Assembly (NCBI RefSeq): GCF_027595165.1
Contig: NZ_CP097291.1
Coordinates: 2,914,001 to 2,978,000, forward strand
DNA: 64,000 bases
DNA from: Providencia sp. PROV188
GTDB taxonomy: Bacteria > Pseudomonadota > Gammaproteobacteria > Enterobacterales > Enterobacteriaceae
Reading direction: 5' to 3'
The notes under the pieces were generated by a model, which worked only from the letters and a program-made list of their open reading frames with translations, made no database searches and was not told the origin of the DNA. The position numbers and the translations under genes were made by a program. Every line of letters begins with the position of its first letter. Position 1 is the first letter of the stretch. Shown one piece after another: positions 23,151 to 33,209 of the stretch.

Positions 23151-24482
23151 TTACACCTCTGGGCTACGAACAAATAGCGCCATGGATTCCAGATGACTAG
23201 TTTGCGGAAACATATCCAACATCCGCAATTGAGATAACTGATACCCGCCTTCAAGCAAAACTTTACTGTCTCTTGCTAACGTTGTTGGATTACAAGAAAC
23301 ATAGACAATTTTTTCTGGCATCAGTTTAATTAAATGTTCCATTACACCAGCGGCGCCTGCTCGAGCAGGATCTAGCAGCACTTTATTGAAACCTTCTTGC
23401 GCCCACGGCTGAGTGTGAATCTGTTCTTCCAAGTTCTCATTATAGAACGCCGCATTCTCAATTGAGTTGCGCTGGGCGTTATTCCTGGCTTGATTGACTA
23501 AATTTTCAACACCTTCAACGCCTACCGCCATTTTTGTTAAGCGGGCAATTGGCAGCGTAAAGTTACCCATCCCACAGAAAAGATCCAATACCCTATCTTC
23601 TGGGCTTAGATCTAACCATGCTAAGGCTTGTGCCACCATATGCTGGTTAATTTCACCATTCACTTGAATAAAATTGGCAGGGCTAAATTGTAAGGTTTCA
23701 CCCGCCACCTGATATTCAGGTAAAATGGAGCCAGCCTCAAGCGGGACTAACTGACCTTCATTCCCTGCTAACCAAATACTAAGTCCATGAGACTTGGCAA
23801 ATTCTAGCAAGTGTTTTCTATCAGATGCGTCAACAGGGGTTAAATGGCGTAGTAGGATAAGATTGCCGTTATCCCCGTGAATCAGCTCTACATGCCCTAA
23901 TTTGCTGGCAATCGATAGCTGATTTAAACAGATGGACAATGGCGCTAACAGTGCATCAAGTTCTGCGTGCAATACTGAGCAACTTTTAATGTCCACCAGC
24001 GTGTTGGTTTGCGTTTGGCGAAATCCCATCATTAAGTGATTAGATTTATTTTGATATTGCAGCCCCAAACGCGCGCGGCGGCGATAACCATATTCTTCAC
24101 CGCCAATCACCGAAATAGGTGGCAGTACAGAGCCAGTCTCCCGCCCCATTAAATGTTGTAAAGCCTGCGCCTTGCTTTCGCGTTGAAGCCCAATCTCTAC
24201 ATGCTGCTGTTGGCAGCCACCACATTGATTAAAATAACGGCAGCGGGGTTTCACTCGTTGCGGGCTAGTGCTAAGGCGTTTAATGACTTTGGCTTTGGCA
24301 AAATGACGTTTATCTTCCGTCAGTTCGACTTGCGCCTCTTCCCCTGGTAATAAACCAGTGATAAATATGGCTTTGCCATCATGACGAGCTACGCCTTGCC
24401 CAGCGGCATCTAAACTATCGACATGAACCGTGATTTGACGGCGTTGGGTGGTGCGGCGATTTGGCGAGTAAAATTGGGCCAT
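23151..24482 (-). CDS. rlmD: 23S rRNA (uracil-1939-C5)-methyltransferase RlmD
   Basis: RlmD is the SAM-dependent methylase of U1939 in 23S rRNA, formerly RumA. An N-terminal TRAM domain (~residues 14-75) precedes an Fe-S cluster site with Cys81, Cys87 and Cys90 in CRYFNQCGGC, plus a later Cys in DIKSCSVLH. The Rossmann methylase domain shows VLDLFCGMGNFTLPIA, and the catalytic Cys is in VYVSCNPTTLARD near residue 395. At 443 residues it has the usual length. In E. coli barA is the divergent upstream neighbour; here dgt lies upstream instead, which marks a rearrangement junction. Confidence 0.98.
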   Translation of the reverse strand: MAQFYSPNRRTTQRRQITVHVDSLDAAGQGVARHDGKAIFITGLLPGEEAQVELTEDKRHFAKAKVIKRLSTSPQRVKPRCRYFNQCGGCQQQHVEIGLQRESKAQALQHLMGRETGSVLPPISVIGGEEYGYRRRARLGLQYQNKSNHLMMGFRQTQTNTLVDIKSCSVLHAELDALLAPLSICLNQLSIASKLGHVELIHGDNGNLILLRHLTPVDASDRKHLLEFAKSHGLSIWLAGNEGQLVPLEAGSILPEYQVAGETLQFSPANFIQVNGEINQHMVAQALAWLDLSPEDRVLDLFCGMGNFTLPIARLTKMAVGVEGVENLVNQARNNAQRNSIENAAFYNENLEEQIHTQPWAQEGFNKVLLDPARAGAAGVMEHLIKLMPEKIVYVSCNPTTLARDSKVLLEGGYQLSQLRMLDMFPQTSHLESMALFVRSPEV

Positions 24483-24687
24483 AAGTAGTCACTAAACGGA
24501 GTTAAATAAATTCTATTTCAAGCCACAGGTGGTAAGCCCATATTTACTTTATAACGGCTTACTTTATCACTGCGACTGCCTGATAATTGGGTAGACAAAT
24601 TAGCGGGCTATCATAGCATTTTTTTTACCAAAATTAGTGACCACTTAGTTTTTTTGTCACGCTATATACTGACTTTTTTTATCAGCG

Positions 24688-26220
24688 TTAATTCGTCACC
24701 ATAAATTTTCGATACTCTTCATAAGCATAATGGTCAGTCATTCCGCTAATGTAGTCTTGGAGCAGTCTGGCTCGATAATAAAACTCTAGCATCGATTTAT
24801 CCGCATCGCTGGTGACTGAAATTTTTTCCAAGGCTTCGTTATAGGAGAGTCGATGTTTATTCGATAACTTATGAAATAGGCGAGTTTCGATAAAAAAGTG
24901 TTTATGGTAATTTTGTGCCACTAATGCCGCAAAATCCTCTCTATCCATCATCAATAGTGGGCTGTAAACATCTAACAACCCGCTAATAATTCGGTAGCCT
25001 TGTAGCTCTAACTCTTCCACTTCATGGTGATTAAACACATGCTTAAACGCCACTGTTTTTAAAGCTTTTAAGAGGCGATGCTCTTGGCTTTTATCCTCAA
25101 GTAACGCGCTGTTAAAGCTGCCGTGATAAATTTCAGGCAAGTTTTGAATAAAGCGCTGAGCACTGTAATGGGCGAGTTTTCCTGTAATATTGACACGCAA
25201 ATACATAAAAAACTGATCTTGCTGAATGCGCCTTGTGTGGTTATCGCTGATATTATTGAATGCCCGCAAAATAGTTTGGTCGAAGAGATCCCCAGATTTT
25301 ACCTCGCCCCACTCCGCTTTTAGGTATTCAATTAGCTGCTCAACGGTATAAATGCCCTTTTCTGCTGCATCGTCTAAATCCGCAATACAGTAAGAAATAT
25401 CATCCGCAGCTTCCATGATATAAGAGAGCGGAAAACGGCAATATTTTCCCATTTCCAATTTTTTACTTAACTCGCTGACAAAATCCGCTTCAGACCAATA
25501 ATAGCCCGGTTTTTTCATTAAATAATCAAATTCTGGCGGGATAGGCTCAAGGTCATAAGCGCCGCGAGTGTATTTCAAAATAGAGCCAATTTGGGCGTAG
25601 GTTAAATTCAGCTTGAGCAGGCGATGCGCCATGCGCAGCCCTTGAGCGTTCCCTTCAAACGAGCATAAATCACGCTTAAGCTGACGACGAAATAGATCCT
25701 GTTTTTCATTACCAGTCAGTTGTAACGCTTTAATTTTGCAAGGGTCTGTCGTTTCTGGCGTGAAGAGATAATCTGGCGATAACAATTTACTGAACCAGCG
25801 TTGAATAGCCGCTTCACCGAAATGCCCAAACGGCGGGTTGCCAATATCGTGCATCAAACACGCCATTTCCACCAGGCTTTCAAAGGCATCACAACGGTCC
25901 GTTAACCCATATTCATCAAGCATTTTTTTCTTTTTCAGCTCACCCAACACCGTTTTACTGATGTAGCGCCCAACTTGTTGGACTTCAAGAGAATGGGTTA
26001 AACGGCTGCGTACGGCGGAGTTTTGTTCAAGGGGAAAAACTTGGGTTTTCTGTTGTAAACGACGAATCGCAGCGGAGTTGATAATCCGCCCACGGTCACT
26101 TTCAAAGAGACGGTTTACGGCATCTTCATCATCGGGTGAGACTTTTTGATTTTTCGCACTGCTCATATAGTTACGCTGGAAACTCAGTTTTTTAACAAAA
26201 TTAATCTTTTTTCCCGCCAT
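24688..26220 (-). CDS. dgt: Deoxyguanosine triphosphate triphosphohydrolase
   Basis: dGTPase hydrolyses dGTP to deoxyguanosine and tripolyphosphate. The HD-superfamily metal site is visible in [20 protein letters not shown], preceded by the conserved [20 protein letters not shown] region and the nucleotide-binding [14 protein letters not shown]. At 510 residues it is slightly longer than the E. coli enzyme (505), mostly at the N-terminus. GAGG lies 5 nt before the ATG. It diverges from mtnN, an arrangement also found in E. coli, where degP normally follows; here rlmD follows instead. Confidence 0.97.
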   Translation of the reverse strand: MAGKKINFVKKLSFQRNYMSSAKNQKVSPDDEDAVNRLFESDRGRIINSAAIRRLQQKTQVFPLEQNSAVRSRLTHSLEVQQVGRYISKTVLGELKKKKMLDEYGLTDRCDAFESLVEMACLMHDIGNPPFGHFGEAAIQRWFSKLLSPDYLFTPETTDPCKIKALQLTGNEKQDLFRRQLKRDLCSFEGNAQGLRMAHRLLKLNLTYAQIGSILKYTRGAYDLEPIPPEFDYLMKKPGYYWSEADFVSELSKKLEMGKYCRFPLSYIMEAADDISYCIADLDDAAEKGIYTVEQLIEYLKAEWGEVKSGDLFDQTILRAFNNISDNHTRRIQQDQFFMYLRVNITGKLAHYSAQRFIQNLPEIYHGSFNSALLEDKSQEHRLLKALKTVAFKHVFNHHEVEELELQGYRIISGLLDVYSPLLMMDREDFAALVAQNYHKHFFIETRLFHKLSNKHRLSYNEALEKISVTSDADKSMLEFYYRARLLQDYISGMTDHYAYEEYRKFMVTN

Positions 26221-26351
26221 GCTAGCCTCTATGCCTTACCGTTTTATTCCTGAATCTCCAAAGAAAAGGCAGAGGAAAACCCACCTTTCGATGTTACACT
26301 TTAGCCATCTACGACATAAGTGTCTAATTAATCAACAGTGAGTATGACATA

Positions 26352-27044
26352 ATGAAAATCGGTATCATAGGTGCGATGGAGCAAGAAGTTGCGACCCTGC
26401 GCGAAAAAATTGAAGGTTGCCAAACATTGAGCCTTGCTGGCTGTGAAATTTATACAGGGAAAATAAACGGCGTTGACGTCGCTTTATTAAAATCGGGCAT
26501 CGGTAAAGTCGCAGCGGCAATCGGTACCACATTATTGTTAGAACACTGCAAGCCTGATGTTATCATCAATACAGGTTCTGCGGGCGGTTTAGATCCACGT
26601 TTAAATGTAGGTGATATCGTCGTATCTACCGAAGTGCGCTACCACGATGCGGATGTCACCGCATTTGGTTATGAGCCGGGTCAAATGGCACAGTGCCCAC
26701 CGGCATTTATTGCCGATGCAAAACTCATTGAAACTACCGAACAGTGCGTGAAAGCGTTAGATATGAACGCCGTTCGCGGTTTGATTTGCAGTGGTGATGC
26801 TTTCATCAACGGAGCTGAGCCTTTAGCGCGTATCAAAGCGACATTCCCGACCGTTGCTGCCGTTGAAATGGAAGCCGCTGCTATCGGCCATGTCTGCTAC
26901 CAGTTTAACGTGCCTTTTGTGGTGGTTCGTGCAATTTCAGATGTGGCAGATAAAGAGTCCCACACTAGCTTTGACGAGTTTTTACCTGTCGCTGCACGCC
27001 AATCATCCTTGATGGTTGCTGCGATTGTCACAGCATTAGCGTAA
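26352..27044 (+). CDS. mtnN: 5'-methylthioadenosine/S-adenosylhomocysteine nucleosidase
   Basis: MtnN cleaves adenine from methylthioadenosine, S-adenosylhomocysteine and 5'-deoxyadenosine, which recycles SAM by-products and feeds the LuxS/AI-2 route. The 230 residues contain the catalytic Glu12 ([10 protein letters not shown]), the purine-site [11 protein letters not shown] segment near 172-174, and the general acid Asp197 in [11 protein letters not shown]. btuF follows in the same direction after a hairpin, as in E. coli pfs-btuF-yadS; yadS itself is missing here. Confidence 0.98.
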   Translation: MKIGIIGAMEQEVATLREKIEGCQTLSLAGCEIYTGKINGVDVALLKSGIGKVAAAIGTTLLLEHCKPDVIINTGSAGGLDPRLNVGDIVVSTEVRYHDADVTAFGYEPGQMAQCPPAFIADAKLIETTEQCVKALDMNAVRGLICSGDAFINGAEPLARIKATFPTVAAVEMEAAAIGHVCYQFNVPFVVVRAISDVADKESHTSFDEFLPVAARQSSLMVAAIVTALA

Positions 27045-27061
27045 TTTATTTCTCACTTTCT

Positions 27062-27090
27062 AAGGCATAACTGACCTTCATTTATGCCTT
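27062..27090 (+). terminator. Hairpin between mtnN and btuF
   Basis: A 9-bp stem, AAGGCATAA with TTATGCCTT, has an 11-nt loop and is followed by TTCTAA. It could attenuate read-through into btuF. Confidence 0.5.
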
Positions 27091-27118
27091 TTCTAATACC
27101 TCTTTGTGAAGTAATGCT

Positions 27119-27949
27119 ATGAATCTAACGACCAAACTCATGCGCTCACTGATTGGTTTTCTATTTTCCTTAACCCTAATCAATAGTGCATTCGCCACCC
27201 CCAAATCCCGAGTCATTAGTTTATCACCTGCCAATACGGAGCTGGCTTATGCCGTAGGGTTGGGAGATAGCTTAATTGCCGTAAGCGCCTATTCCGATTA
27301 CCCAGAATCTGCCAAAAAGCTTGAGCAAGTAGCGGATTGGCAAGGGTTAAATGTGGAGCGGATTATTGCCTTAAAGCCGGATTTGATCTTGGCGTGGCGA
27401 GGCGGTAACCCGCAGCGACCTCTGGATCAGCTTGCATCGTTAGGAATTCCAATTGTCTATTTTGATCCGCAAAGCATTGATGGGGTTATCGCCTCACTAG
27501 AGGAGCTTGCACAATACAGCCCTCACCCAGAAGTGGCAGAGAAAAATATCACCCAATTGCGCAGTACGTTAAAGATGCAAAAAGATAAATTAGATAGTAA
27601 TAAAAAACCTAAGCAATTATTTATCCAACTCGGCACGCAGCCATTATTTAGCACAGGAGATAATACTCTTCAAAATGATGTCGTTAAGACTTGCGGCGCT
27701 CAGAATATTTTTGAAAACAGCGCTGTCCAATGGCCTCAAGTCAGCCGTGAGCAAGTCCTCGCTCGCAAACCTGATGCCATCATTATGACCGGTTCCCCCG
27801 AGCAAGAAAAAGCCGTCAAAGCCTTCTGGAGTACTCAACTCAATGTCCCTATTATTCGCTTAAATGAGGATTGGTTCCACCGCGCCGGCCCCCGCATCAT
27901 CAATGCCACCGAGCAGCTATGCAATCAGCTAAACGCTCTACCAAACTAA
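27119..27949 (+). CDS. btuF: Periplasmic vitamin B12-binding protein
   Basis: BtuF is the substrate-binding protein of the BtuCD-F cobalamin importer. The 276 residues begin with a signal peptide ([16 protein letters not shown], cleavage after ~26) and continue as a class III helical-backbone binding protein: [17 protein letters not shown], a B12-contact segment around [33 protein letters not shown], and a C-terminal lobe with [12 protein letters not shown]. No btuCD is seen nearby, as in E. coli. A short tandem repeat starts 11 nt after the stop codon. Confidence 0.95.
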   Translation: MNLTTKLMRSLIGFLFSLTLINSAFATPKSRVISLSPANTELAYAVGLGDSLIAVSAYSDYPESAKKLEQVADWQGLNVERIIALKPDLILAWRGGNPQRPLDQLASLGIPIVYFDPQSIDGVIASLEELAQYSPHPEVAEKNITQLRSTLKMQKDKLDSNKKPKQLFIQLGTQPLFSTGDNTLQNDVVKTCGAQNIFENSAVQWPQVSREQVLARKPDAIIMTGSPEQEKAVKAFWSTQLNVPIIRLNEDWFHRAGPRIINATEQLCNQLNALPN

Positions 27950-27960
27950 GAAAAGAAATT

Positions 27961-28008
27961 AAGAATCTAAGAATCTAAGAATCTAAGAATCTAAGAATCT
28001 AAGAATCT
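27961..28008 (+). repeat. Six perfect tandem copies of an 8-bp unit (AAGAATCT)
   Basis: Six identical AAGAATCT units lie head to tail just after btuF, then decay (AAGATTAC). They are noncoding. Such arrays change copy number by replication slippage. This and the two following ERIC-like elements fill the 406-nt gap where E. coli has yadS. Confidence 0.97.
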
Positions 28009-28092
28009 AAGATTACAGCAGGATTTTTTGAGCAGAATTAATACAACAGGACAATAATATAATCGAACTAATTTTTTTCGTTTAAAATCTCA

Positions 28093-28220
28093 CGAAAAAA
28101 GATTTTTCTAAATAGTTCGAGGTGTAGCAAGGCAGCAAGAGAACGAGGCCCTAGGAGCATACACAAGTATGTGACTAGGGCGAGAGAGCGTAGCTAACGA
28201 AGCTACGGCTTGAAATATGA
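28093..28220 (+). repeat. ERIC-like element 2 (first unit of a 128-bp tandem duplication)
   Basis: The core CCCTAG lies at 28149-28154 and CTAGGG at 28175-28180, with CATAC/GTATG inside. A side hairpin (GTAGC ... GCTAC) and terminal inverted repeats (GATTTTTC ... GAAAAATC type) are present. The next 128 bp repeat it almost exactly. Confidence 0.9.
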
Positions 28221-28348
28221 CGAAAAAAGATTTTTCTAAATAGTTCGAGTTGTAGCAAGGCAGCAAGAGAACGAGGCCCTAGGAGCATACACAAGTATGT
28301 GACTAGGGCAAGAGAGCGTAGCTAACGAAGCTACGGCTTGAAATATGA
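28221..28348 (+). repeat. ERIC-like element 3 (second unit of the tandem duplication)
   Basis: This differs from the preceding 128-bp unit at only two positions that I can find (a G to T in the left arm and a G to A just after the core). The core arms are at 28277-28282 and 28303-28308. The unit ends eight bases before the erpA stop codon. Confidence 0.9.
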
Positions 28349-28355
28349 CGAAAAA

Positions 28356-28700
28356 TCAGACGCTGAAGGAAGAACCGCACCCACACGTAGATTTCGCATT
28401 CGGATTCGTCACAATAAAGCGCGATCCTTCTAACCCTTCAGTGTAATCCACACTTCCACCCACTAAATATTGCAGGCTCATTGGGTCTACAACCAGTGCG
28501 ACACCTTGTTTTTCGATGGTCATATCCCCTTCGTTGATTTGATCATCAAAGGTAAAGCCATATTGGAAGCCGCTGCAACCACCGCCCGTAATATAGACGC
28601 GCAGACGCAGGTTTGGGTTATTTTCATCGGCAACTAAGTCTTTTACTTTGGTTGCAGCTGCATCGGTAAATTGCAGAGGCAGAGCTACATCATCACTCAT
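28356..28700 (-). CDS. erpA: A-type iron-sulfur carrier protein ErpA
   Basis: ErpA delivers [Fe-S] clusters to apoproteins such as IspG/IspH and respiratory enzymes and is essential in E. coli for respiration and isoprenoid synthesis. It is 114 residues long, the same as E. coli, with the three cluster ligands Cys42 ([11 protein letters not shown]), Cys106 and Cys108 (STCGCGSSF). It diverges from hemL. On its 3' side lie two tandem ERIC-like units, which could form the 3' end of its transcript. Confidence 0.98.
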   Translation of the reverse strand: MSDDVALPLQFTDAAATKVKDLVADENNPNLRLRVYITGGGCSGFQYGFTFDDQINEGDMTIEKQGVALVVDPMSLQYLVGGSVDYTEGLEGSRFIVTNPNAKSTCGCGSSFSV

Positions 28701-28937
28701 TTATTACTCCAGACCGGTGACCGGTAAATTCATAGGTAAGGCAAAGCCTACTTAGATCAATTTCTCAATTATCCGTCACCTGACTCATTGGTTCAAGTGT
28801 TGTTACACAATTGAGCACAGAGTTGCTATTCATCCTTATGATTGATCCATCATTGTGATTGATAGCATTGGTTTAATCGTCCTTGTGCTTTAGAATAGCG
28901 GCAACTTTTTATTTAGTCTCTTTTCAGGAGCCCTGCA

Positions 28938-30227
28938 ATGCACCATTCCGAAGAATTATATAATGAAGCCCAACAGCTGATCCCTGGCGGTGTTAACTCC
29001 CCTGTTCGCGCCTTTAATGGTGTGGGTGGTACCCCGTTATTTATCGAGCGCGCTGATGGCGCTTACATTTATGATGTCGATGGCAAAGCTTACATTGATT
29101 ATGTGGGCTCTTGGGGTCCAATGGTATTGGGTCACAACCATCCCGCTATCCGCGATGCTGTGATCAAAGCCGTCAATAAAGGCTTAAGCTTTGGTGCACC
29201 AACCGCTGCTGAAGTGGAAATGGCAAAACTGGTGTGCGAATTAGTCCCATCTATCGATATGATCCGTATGGTCAACTCCGGTACTGAAGCTACTATGAGC
29301 GCGATTCGCCTTGCTCGTGGTTATACTGGCCGCGATAAAATTATTAAGTTCGAAGGTTGCTACCACGGTCACGCTGACTGCCTATTAGTGAAAGCCGGTT
29401 CCGGAGCACTGACCATGGGCGAGCCTAACTCTCCGGGCGTACCTGAAGATTTCGTTAAGCACACATTGACCTGCACATACAACGATTTAGCCTCTGTTCG
29501 CCAAGCTTTCGAAAACTACCCAGAAGAAGTGGCATGTGTGATTGTTGAACCTGTCGCGGGTAACATGAACTGCGTTCCACCAACCGCAGAATTCCTGCCT
29601 GGTCTGCGTGCATTATGTGATGAATTCAAAGCACTGCTGATCATCGATGAAGTGATGACAGGCTTCCGTGTTGCACTCGGTGGTGCTCAAGATCACTACA
29701 ACGTACAACCGGATTTAACCTGTTTAGGTAAAATCATCGGTGGCGGTATGCCTGTGGGTGCATTTGGCGGTCGCTATGAAGTGATGGAAAAATTAGCGCC
29801 TATCGGCCCTGTTTACCAAGCGGGTACACTTTCTGGTAACCCTGTTGCCATGGCGGCGGGTTTAGCTTGCTTAAATGAAGTGTCTCAGCCGGGTGTTCAT
29901 GCGCGTTTAACGGAGCTGACCGATAAACTGGCTCGTGGCTTAACCCGTGTTTCTAAAGAGCAAGGCGTGCCTATGGTTATCAACCATGTGGGCGGGATGT
30001 TTGGTCTATTCTTCACTGACGCCGAATCAGTAACGTGCTACCAAGACGTGATGAAGTGCGATGTGACTCGCTTTAAGAAATTCTTCCACTACATGTTAGA
30101 AGAAGGCGTTTACTTAGCACCATCTGCATTCGAAGCGGGCTTTATGTCTGTCGCTCATAGCGATGAAGATATCCAGCGCACCATCGATGCCGCGGAAATT
30201 GCACTGGCAAAAATCAAAGCCGAATAA
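28938..30227 (+). CDS. hemL: Glutamate-1-semialdehyde 2,1-aminomutase
   Basis: HemL is a PLP-dependent enzyme that turns glutamate-1-semialdehyde into 5-aminolevulinate, the first committed tetrapyrrole precursor in the C5 route. The 429 residues show [10 protein letters not shown], the aminotransferase motif [29 protein letters not shown], and the PLP lysine near residue 265 in [22 protein letters not shown] ribosome site precedes the ATG. In E. coli fhuACDB separates it from mrcB; here a terminator and an ERIC-like element do. Confidence 0.99.
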   Translation: MHHSEELYNEAQQLIPGGVNSPVRAFNGVGGTPLFIERADGAYIYDVDGKAYIDYVGSWGPMVLGHNHPAIRDAVIKAVNKGLSFGAPTAAEVEMAKLVCELVPSIDMIRMVNSGTEATMSAIRLARGYTGRDKIIKFEGCYHGHADCLLVKAGSGALTMGEPNSPGVPEDFVKHTLTCTYNDLASVRQAFENYPEEVACVIVEPVAGNMNCVPPTAEFLPGLRALCDEFKALLIIDEVMTGFRVALGGAQDHYNVQPDLTCLGKIIGGGMPVGAFGGRYEVMEKLAPIGPVYQAGTLSGNPVAMAAGLACLNEVSQPGVHARLTELTDKLARGLTRVSKEQGVPMVINHVGGMFGLFFTDAESVTCYQDVMKCDVTRFKKFFHYMLEEGVYLAPSAFEAGFMSVAHSDEDIQRTIDAAEIALAKIKAE

Positions 30228-30251
30228 CCCCCTGCAATAAACTGCACCCAT

Positions 30252-30290
30252 AAAAATAGGCGCCATCTGCAAAAGACGGCGCCTATTTTT
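30252..30290 (+). terminator. Strong terminator of hemL
   Basis: A 13-bp stem, AAAAATAGGCGCC with GGCGCCTATTTTT, followed by further T residues, lies 25 nt after the hemL stop codon. Confidence 0.95.
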
Positions 30291-30348
30291 TTATCTATTT
30301 CTTAAGATCTATTTTTTGATCTGTTTTCTTTTCCAATCAAACTCAACA

Positions 30349-30473
30349 TTCTCCTAAATCCCGTGCGCAGTAGCTAGGCGGCAAGTGAGCTAAGCCCTAG
30401 GAGCATACACAAGTATGTGACTAGGGTTAGCGACCGCAGCCAACAACGCTACGGCGTGCGGGATGACGGAGAA
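30349..30473 (+). repeat. ERIC-like element 4, overlapping the 3' end of mrcB
   Basis: The terminal inverted repeats are TTCTCCTAAATCCCG and CGGGATGACGGAGAA. The core arms are CCCTAG (30395-30400) and CTAGGG (30421-30426). The element extends into the minus-strand mrcB frame, so the final codons and the stop codon at 30449-30451 lie within the repeat. Confidence 0.9.
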
Positions 30474-32998
30474 TTGGATGGGGAGTCGCCGAACATATCT
30501 TTGACCCACTCAGGAGCTGCTCCATCTTCTTGCGGCGCCTCACCATTCCCATTCAAATTCCACGCTGGATCTTGCGATGCTGATCCTTGGCACAGGCTTT
30601 GCGGGTCTTCAGTCCAGACTGGTAACATTCTGCCGCCACCTAAATCAGAGCAGCTAAATTGCCCATCCATCATGACACGCATATCGGTTATCCCTTCTGG
30701 TGCTCGATTGATCAGTGTCAGTGGCGTTTGGTTATCTAAATAGCGCTGATAAACACGTAATGCCCCTGTTGAACCTGTTAACTGTGTTGGTCCGTTGTTA
30801 TCGCGACCGACCCAGACAATAGCCACTTCCTTACCGTCAATACCCGCGTACCAGCTATCACGCAGGTCGTTGGTGGTACCCGTTTTACCCGCCAGATTGT
30901 ATTTACCATATTTATTCAGTAATACGCGCCCAGTCCCTTGCAGCACTACTTGCTGCATACCAAATAGCGTTAAATAAGCGGCTTGAGATGGTACGGCACG
31001 CTCTGCGGATGGGTAACTTTGATACAGCTCTTTACCATCACCATCAATCACGGAACGTAATGCCGATAATTTTGCGCGATTACCTTCGCCACCAATGGTT
31101 TGGTACACTTGCGCCACTTCAGCTGGCGTTAAGTTCACCGCACCTAACAACATCGCAGGTACTTTTTCCATCGCACTTTCTGGCGCGCCTAAACGGATAA
31201 ACGTATTCATCACTTGGTCGAGACCAATTTCCATCCCTAAGTTTACGGTTGGAATATTTTGTGATTTCGCTAATGCATCCACCAGCATCATACGACCATT
31301 GAAGTTACGGCTATAGTTTCGTGGGCTCCAACTTTGATTACCGACCTTGATGGTCAACGGTTCATCGGATAGCCACGTATTTAAGCGGAAACGGTCCGGC
31401 TCACTTAATGCCGTTAAATACACCGGTGGTTTTGCTAAAGAACCAATGCTGCGACGGGCATTTAGCGCTCGGTTAAAGCCTGAGAATTGTGGATCAGAGC
31501 CACCGACCATCGCACGAACTTCACCGTTAATACGGTCGACAACCACCATGGCACCTTCGATATCATCCAATTTACGTGCTTTACGTAAATCAGCCACGCC
31601 GAACTCGACTGCATTTTCCGCCGCCGTTTGCGCTACCGGATCTAAGGTGGTAAAGATTTTCGCACCCGAGAGATCTTTAACTTTATCCCCAAGCTTCTCG
31701 CTCAGTTCTTGTCTCACCATCTGCATAAATGCGGGTTGAGATGCGACTAACCCTTCTTTGTTTTTCACACCGAGCGGTCGAGCACTTAGAACTTGGTACA
31801 TCTCATTATCGATAACACCACGGGTTTCAAGGATTTTAAGCACAATATTACGGCGTTTAATCGCATTTTGTGGCTTAGTCCACGGGTTAAAGGTTGATGC
31901 ACCTTGCACCATTCCCACCAGCAATGCTTGTTGGTCAAAGCTTAACTCATTGATTGGTCGACCAAAGTAATACAAACTCGCCAGCGGGAAGCCGCGAATT
32001 TCATCATTACCATTTTGCCCTAAATAGACCTCATTCAAATACAGTTCAAGAATGCGTTCTTTGCTGTAGTTATAGTCTAAAATCAATGCCATAAAGGCTT
32101 CATTAGCTTTACGTTTCAGGGTTCTTTCGTTTGTTAAAAATAGGTTTTTCACCAACTGCTGCGTTAAGGTACTTCCCCCTTGCACGGAACGACCTGCAGT
32201 GACGTTCGCTACCACCGCACGACCGATAGAATATAAGCTAACACCATCATGCTCATAAAAATTTCTATCTTCCGTTTCGAGGAGGATTTTTACCAGGGAT
32301 TCAGGGAAGTCCGCCATTGGCAGCACTAAACGCTGTTCATTATTCGCAGATTGCATCATGGTGATCAGTTTCGGATCTAAACGGAAGAAACCGAACGAGC
32401 GCCCATTTTCAATATTTTCAATCTTGCTCAACATGCCATTTTCAAACACCAGACGCGCGAGGACTTGCCCCTCTTTTTGGTCTGGGAAATTAAATGGACG
32501 ACGCAAAATTTCAATGGTATTGCCTTTCACCACAAACTCACCAGATGTGGTGATTTTGCTGACTTTACGGTACTGCATTCCTTCGAGCAGGTTGGTCATT
32601 TCAGCTTGGCTGTAATCCATACCGGGCTCAAGGTTTACCATGCGTCCATATACCGCCGCAGGCAAGTCCCACACCTTACCATCAAGGCGTTCTTTAATTT
32701 GTTGGTTTAGATAAAAACCGTAAGCCGCCAGTATGACTGCAAGTACTAGCATTAATTTAACTAGCAGCCAGAACCAGCGCCATTTACTCTTGCGAGGTTT
32801 GTTCTTTTTTGAGCCTTTTTTGGTCATTTGCTCTTCTTCATCGTCTTCATCATCAAGATATTCATCATCAATATCTTCATCATCGTAGAGATCTTCATCA
32901 TAATCATCGCGGCGTCTACGGCGGCGTGAAGAGGATGACGATTTCTCAGCAGCGCGTCTTTTACGTCTGCCAATGGGTTCAAAATCTTTACCGGACAT
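30449..32998 (-). CDS. mrcB: Bifunctional penicillin-binding protein 1b
   Basis: PBP1b polymerises glycan strands and cross-links peptides in the periplasm. The 849 residues begin with a highly charged cytoplasmic tail (Arg/Lys run, then a long Asp/Glu stretch to ~55) and one membrane helix near 75-95. Next come the UB2H region and the glycosyltransferase 51 domain, with the catalytic Glu in ETEDRNFYEHDGVS and GGSTLTQQLVKNLFL. The transpeptidase domain has its Ser in SIGSLAKPP, then the KSQN and KTGTT motifs. The last residues (SSRTP) and the stop codon come from ERIC-like element 4, so the natural C-terminus has been replaced or trimmed. Its neighbour hrpB is as in E. coli. Confidence 0.98.
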   Translation of the reverse strand: MSGKDFEPIGRRKRRAAEKSSSSSRRRRRRDDYDEDLYDDEDIDDEYLDDEDDEEEQMTKKGSKKNKPRKSKWRWFWLLVKLMLVLAVILAAYGFYLNQQIKERLDGKVWDLPAAVYGRMVNLEPGMDYSQAEMTNLLEGMQYRKVSKITTSGEFVVKGNTIEILRRPFNFPDQKEGQVLARLVFENGMLSKIENIENGRSFGFFRLDPKLITMMQSANNEQRLVLPMADFPESLVKILLETEDRNFYEHDGVSLYSIGRAVVANVTAGRSVQGGSTLTQQLVKNLFLTNERTLKRKANEAFMALILDYNYSKERILELYLNEVYLGQNGNDEIRGFPLASLYYFGRPINELSFDQQALLVGMVQGASTFNPWTKPQNAIKRRNIVLKILETRGVIDNEMYQVLSARPLGVKNKEGLVASQPAFMQMVRQELSEKLGDKVKDLSGAKIFTTLDPVAQTAAENAVEFGVADLRKARKLDDIEGAMVVVDRINGEVRAMVGGSDPQFSGFNRALNARRSIGSLAKPPVYLTALSEPDRFRLNTWLSDEPLTIKVGNQSWSPRNYSRNFNGRMMLVDALAKSQNIPTVNLGMEIGLDQVMNTFIRLGAPESAMEKVPAMLLGAVNLTPAEVAQVYQTIGGEGNRAKLSALRSVIDGDGKELYQSYPSAERAVPSQAAYLTLFGMQQVVLQGTGRVLLNKYGKYNLAGKTGTTNDLRDSWYAGIDGKEVAIVWVGRDNNGPTQLTGSTGALRVYQRYLDNQTPLTLINRAPEGITDMRVMMDGQFSCSDLGGGRMLPVWTEDPQSLCQGSASQDPAWNLNGNGEAPQEDGAAPEWVKDMFGDSPSNSPSSRTP

Positions 32999-33209
32999 GG
33001 TCGCTCCATATCTCCTATACCTAAATAGGCATTAAAATCTAACTATACATACACAAGTACAACTACAGATACGTAGGTGTAACATAAGGCTAATTTTGGC
33101 TCATAATTCAAGGAATTTCACGGAAGAAAGCTCCTAATTACACTTCCTTACGCTGCCTATTGGGCGCCATTGCCTAATTTACAGCCCGTTATTAGAGCAC
33201 AAAATTAGG

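Noticed and set aside
27961..28348. CRISPR array
   Set aside because: The 8-bp repeats have no spacers, and the following 128-bp repeats are ERIC-like palindromes; no cas genes are present.
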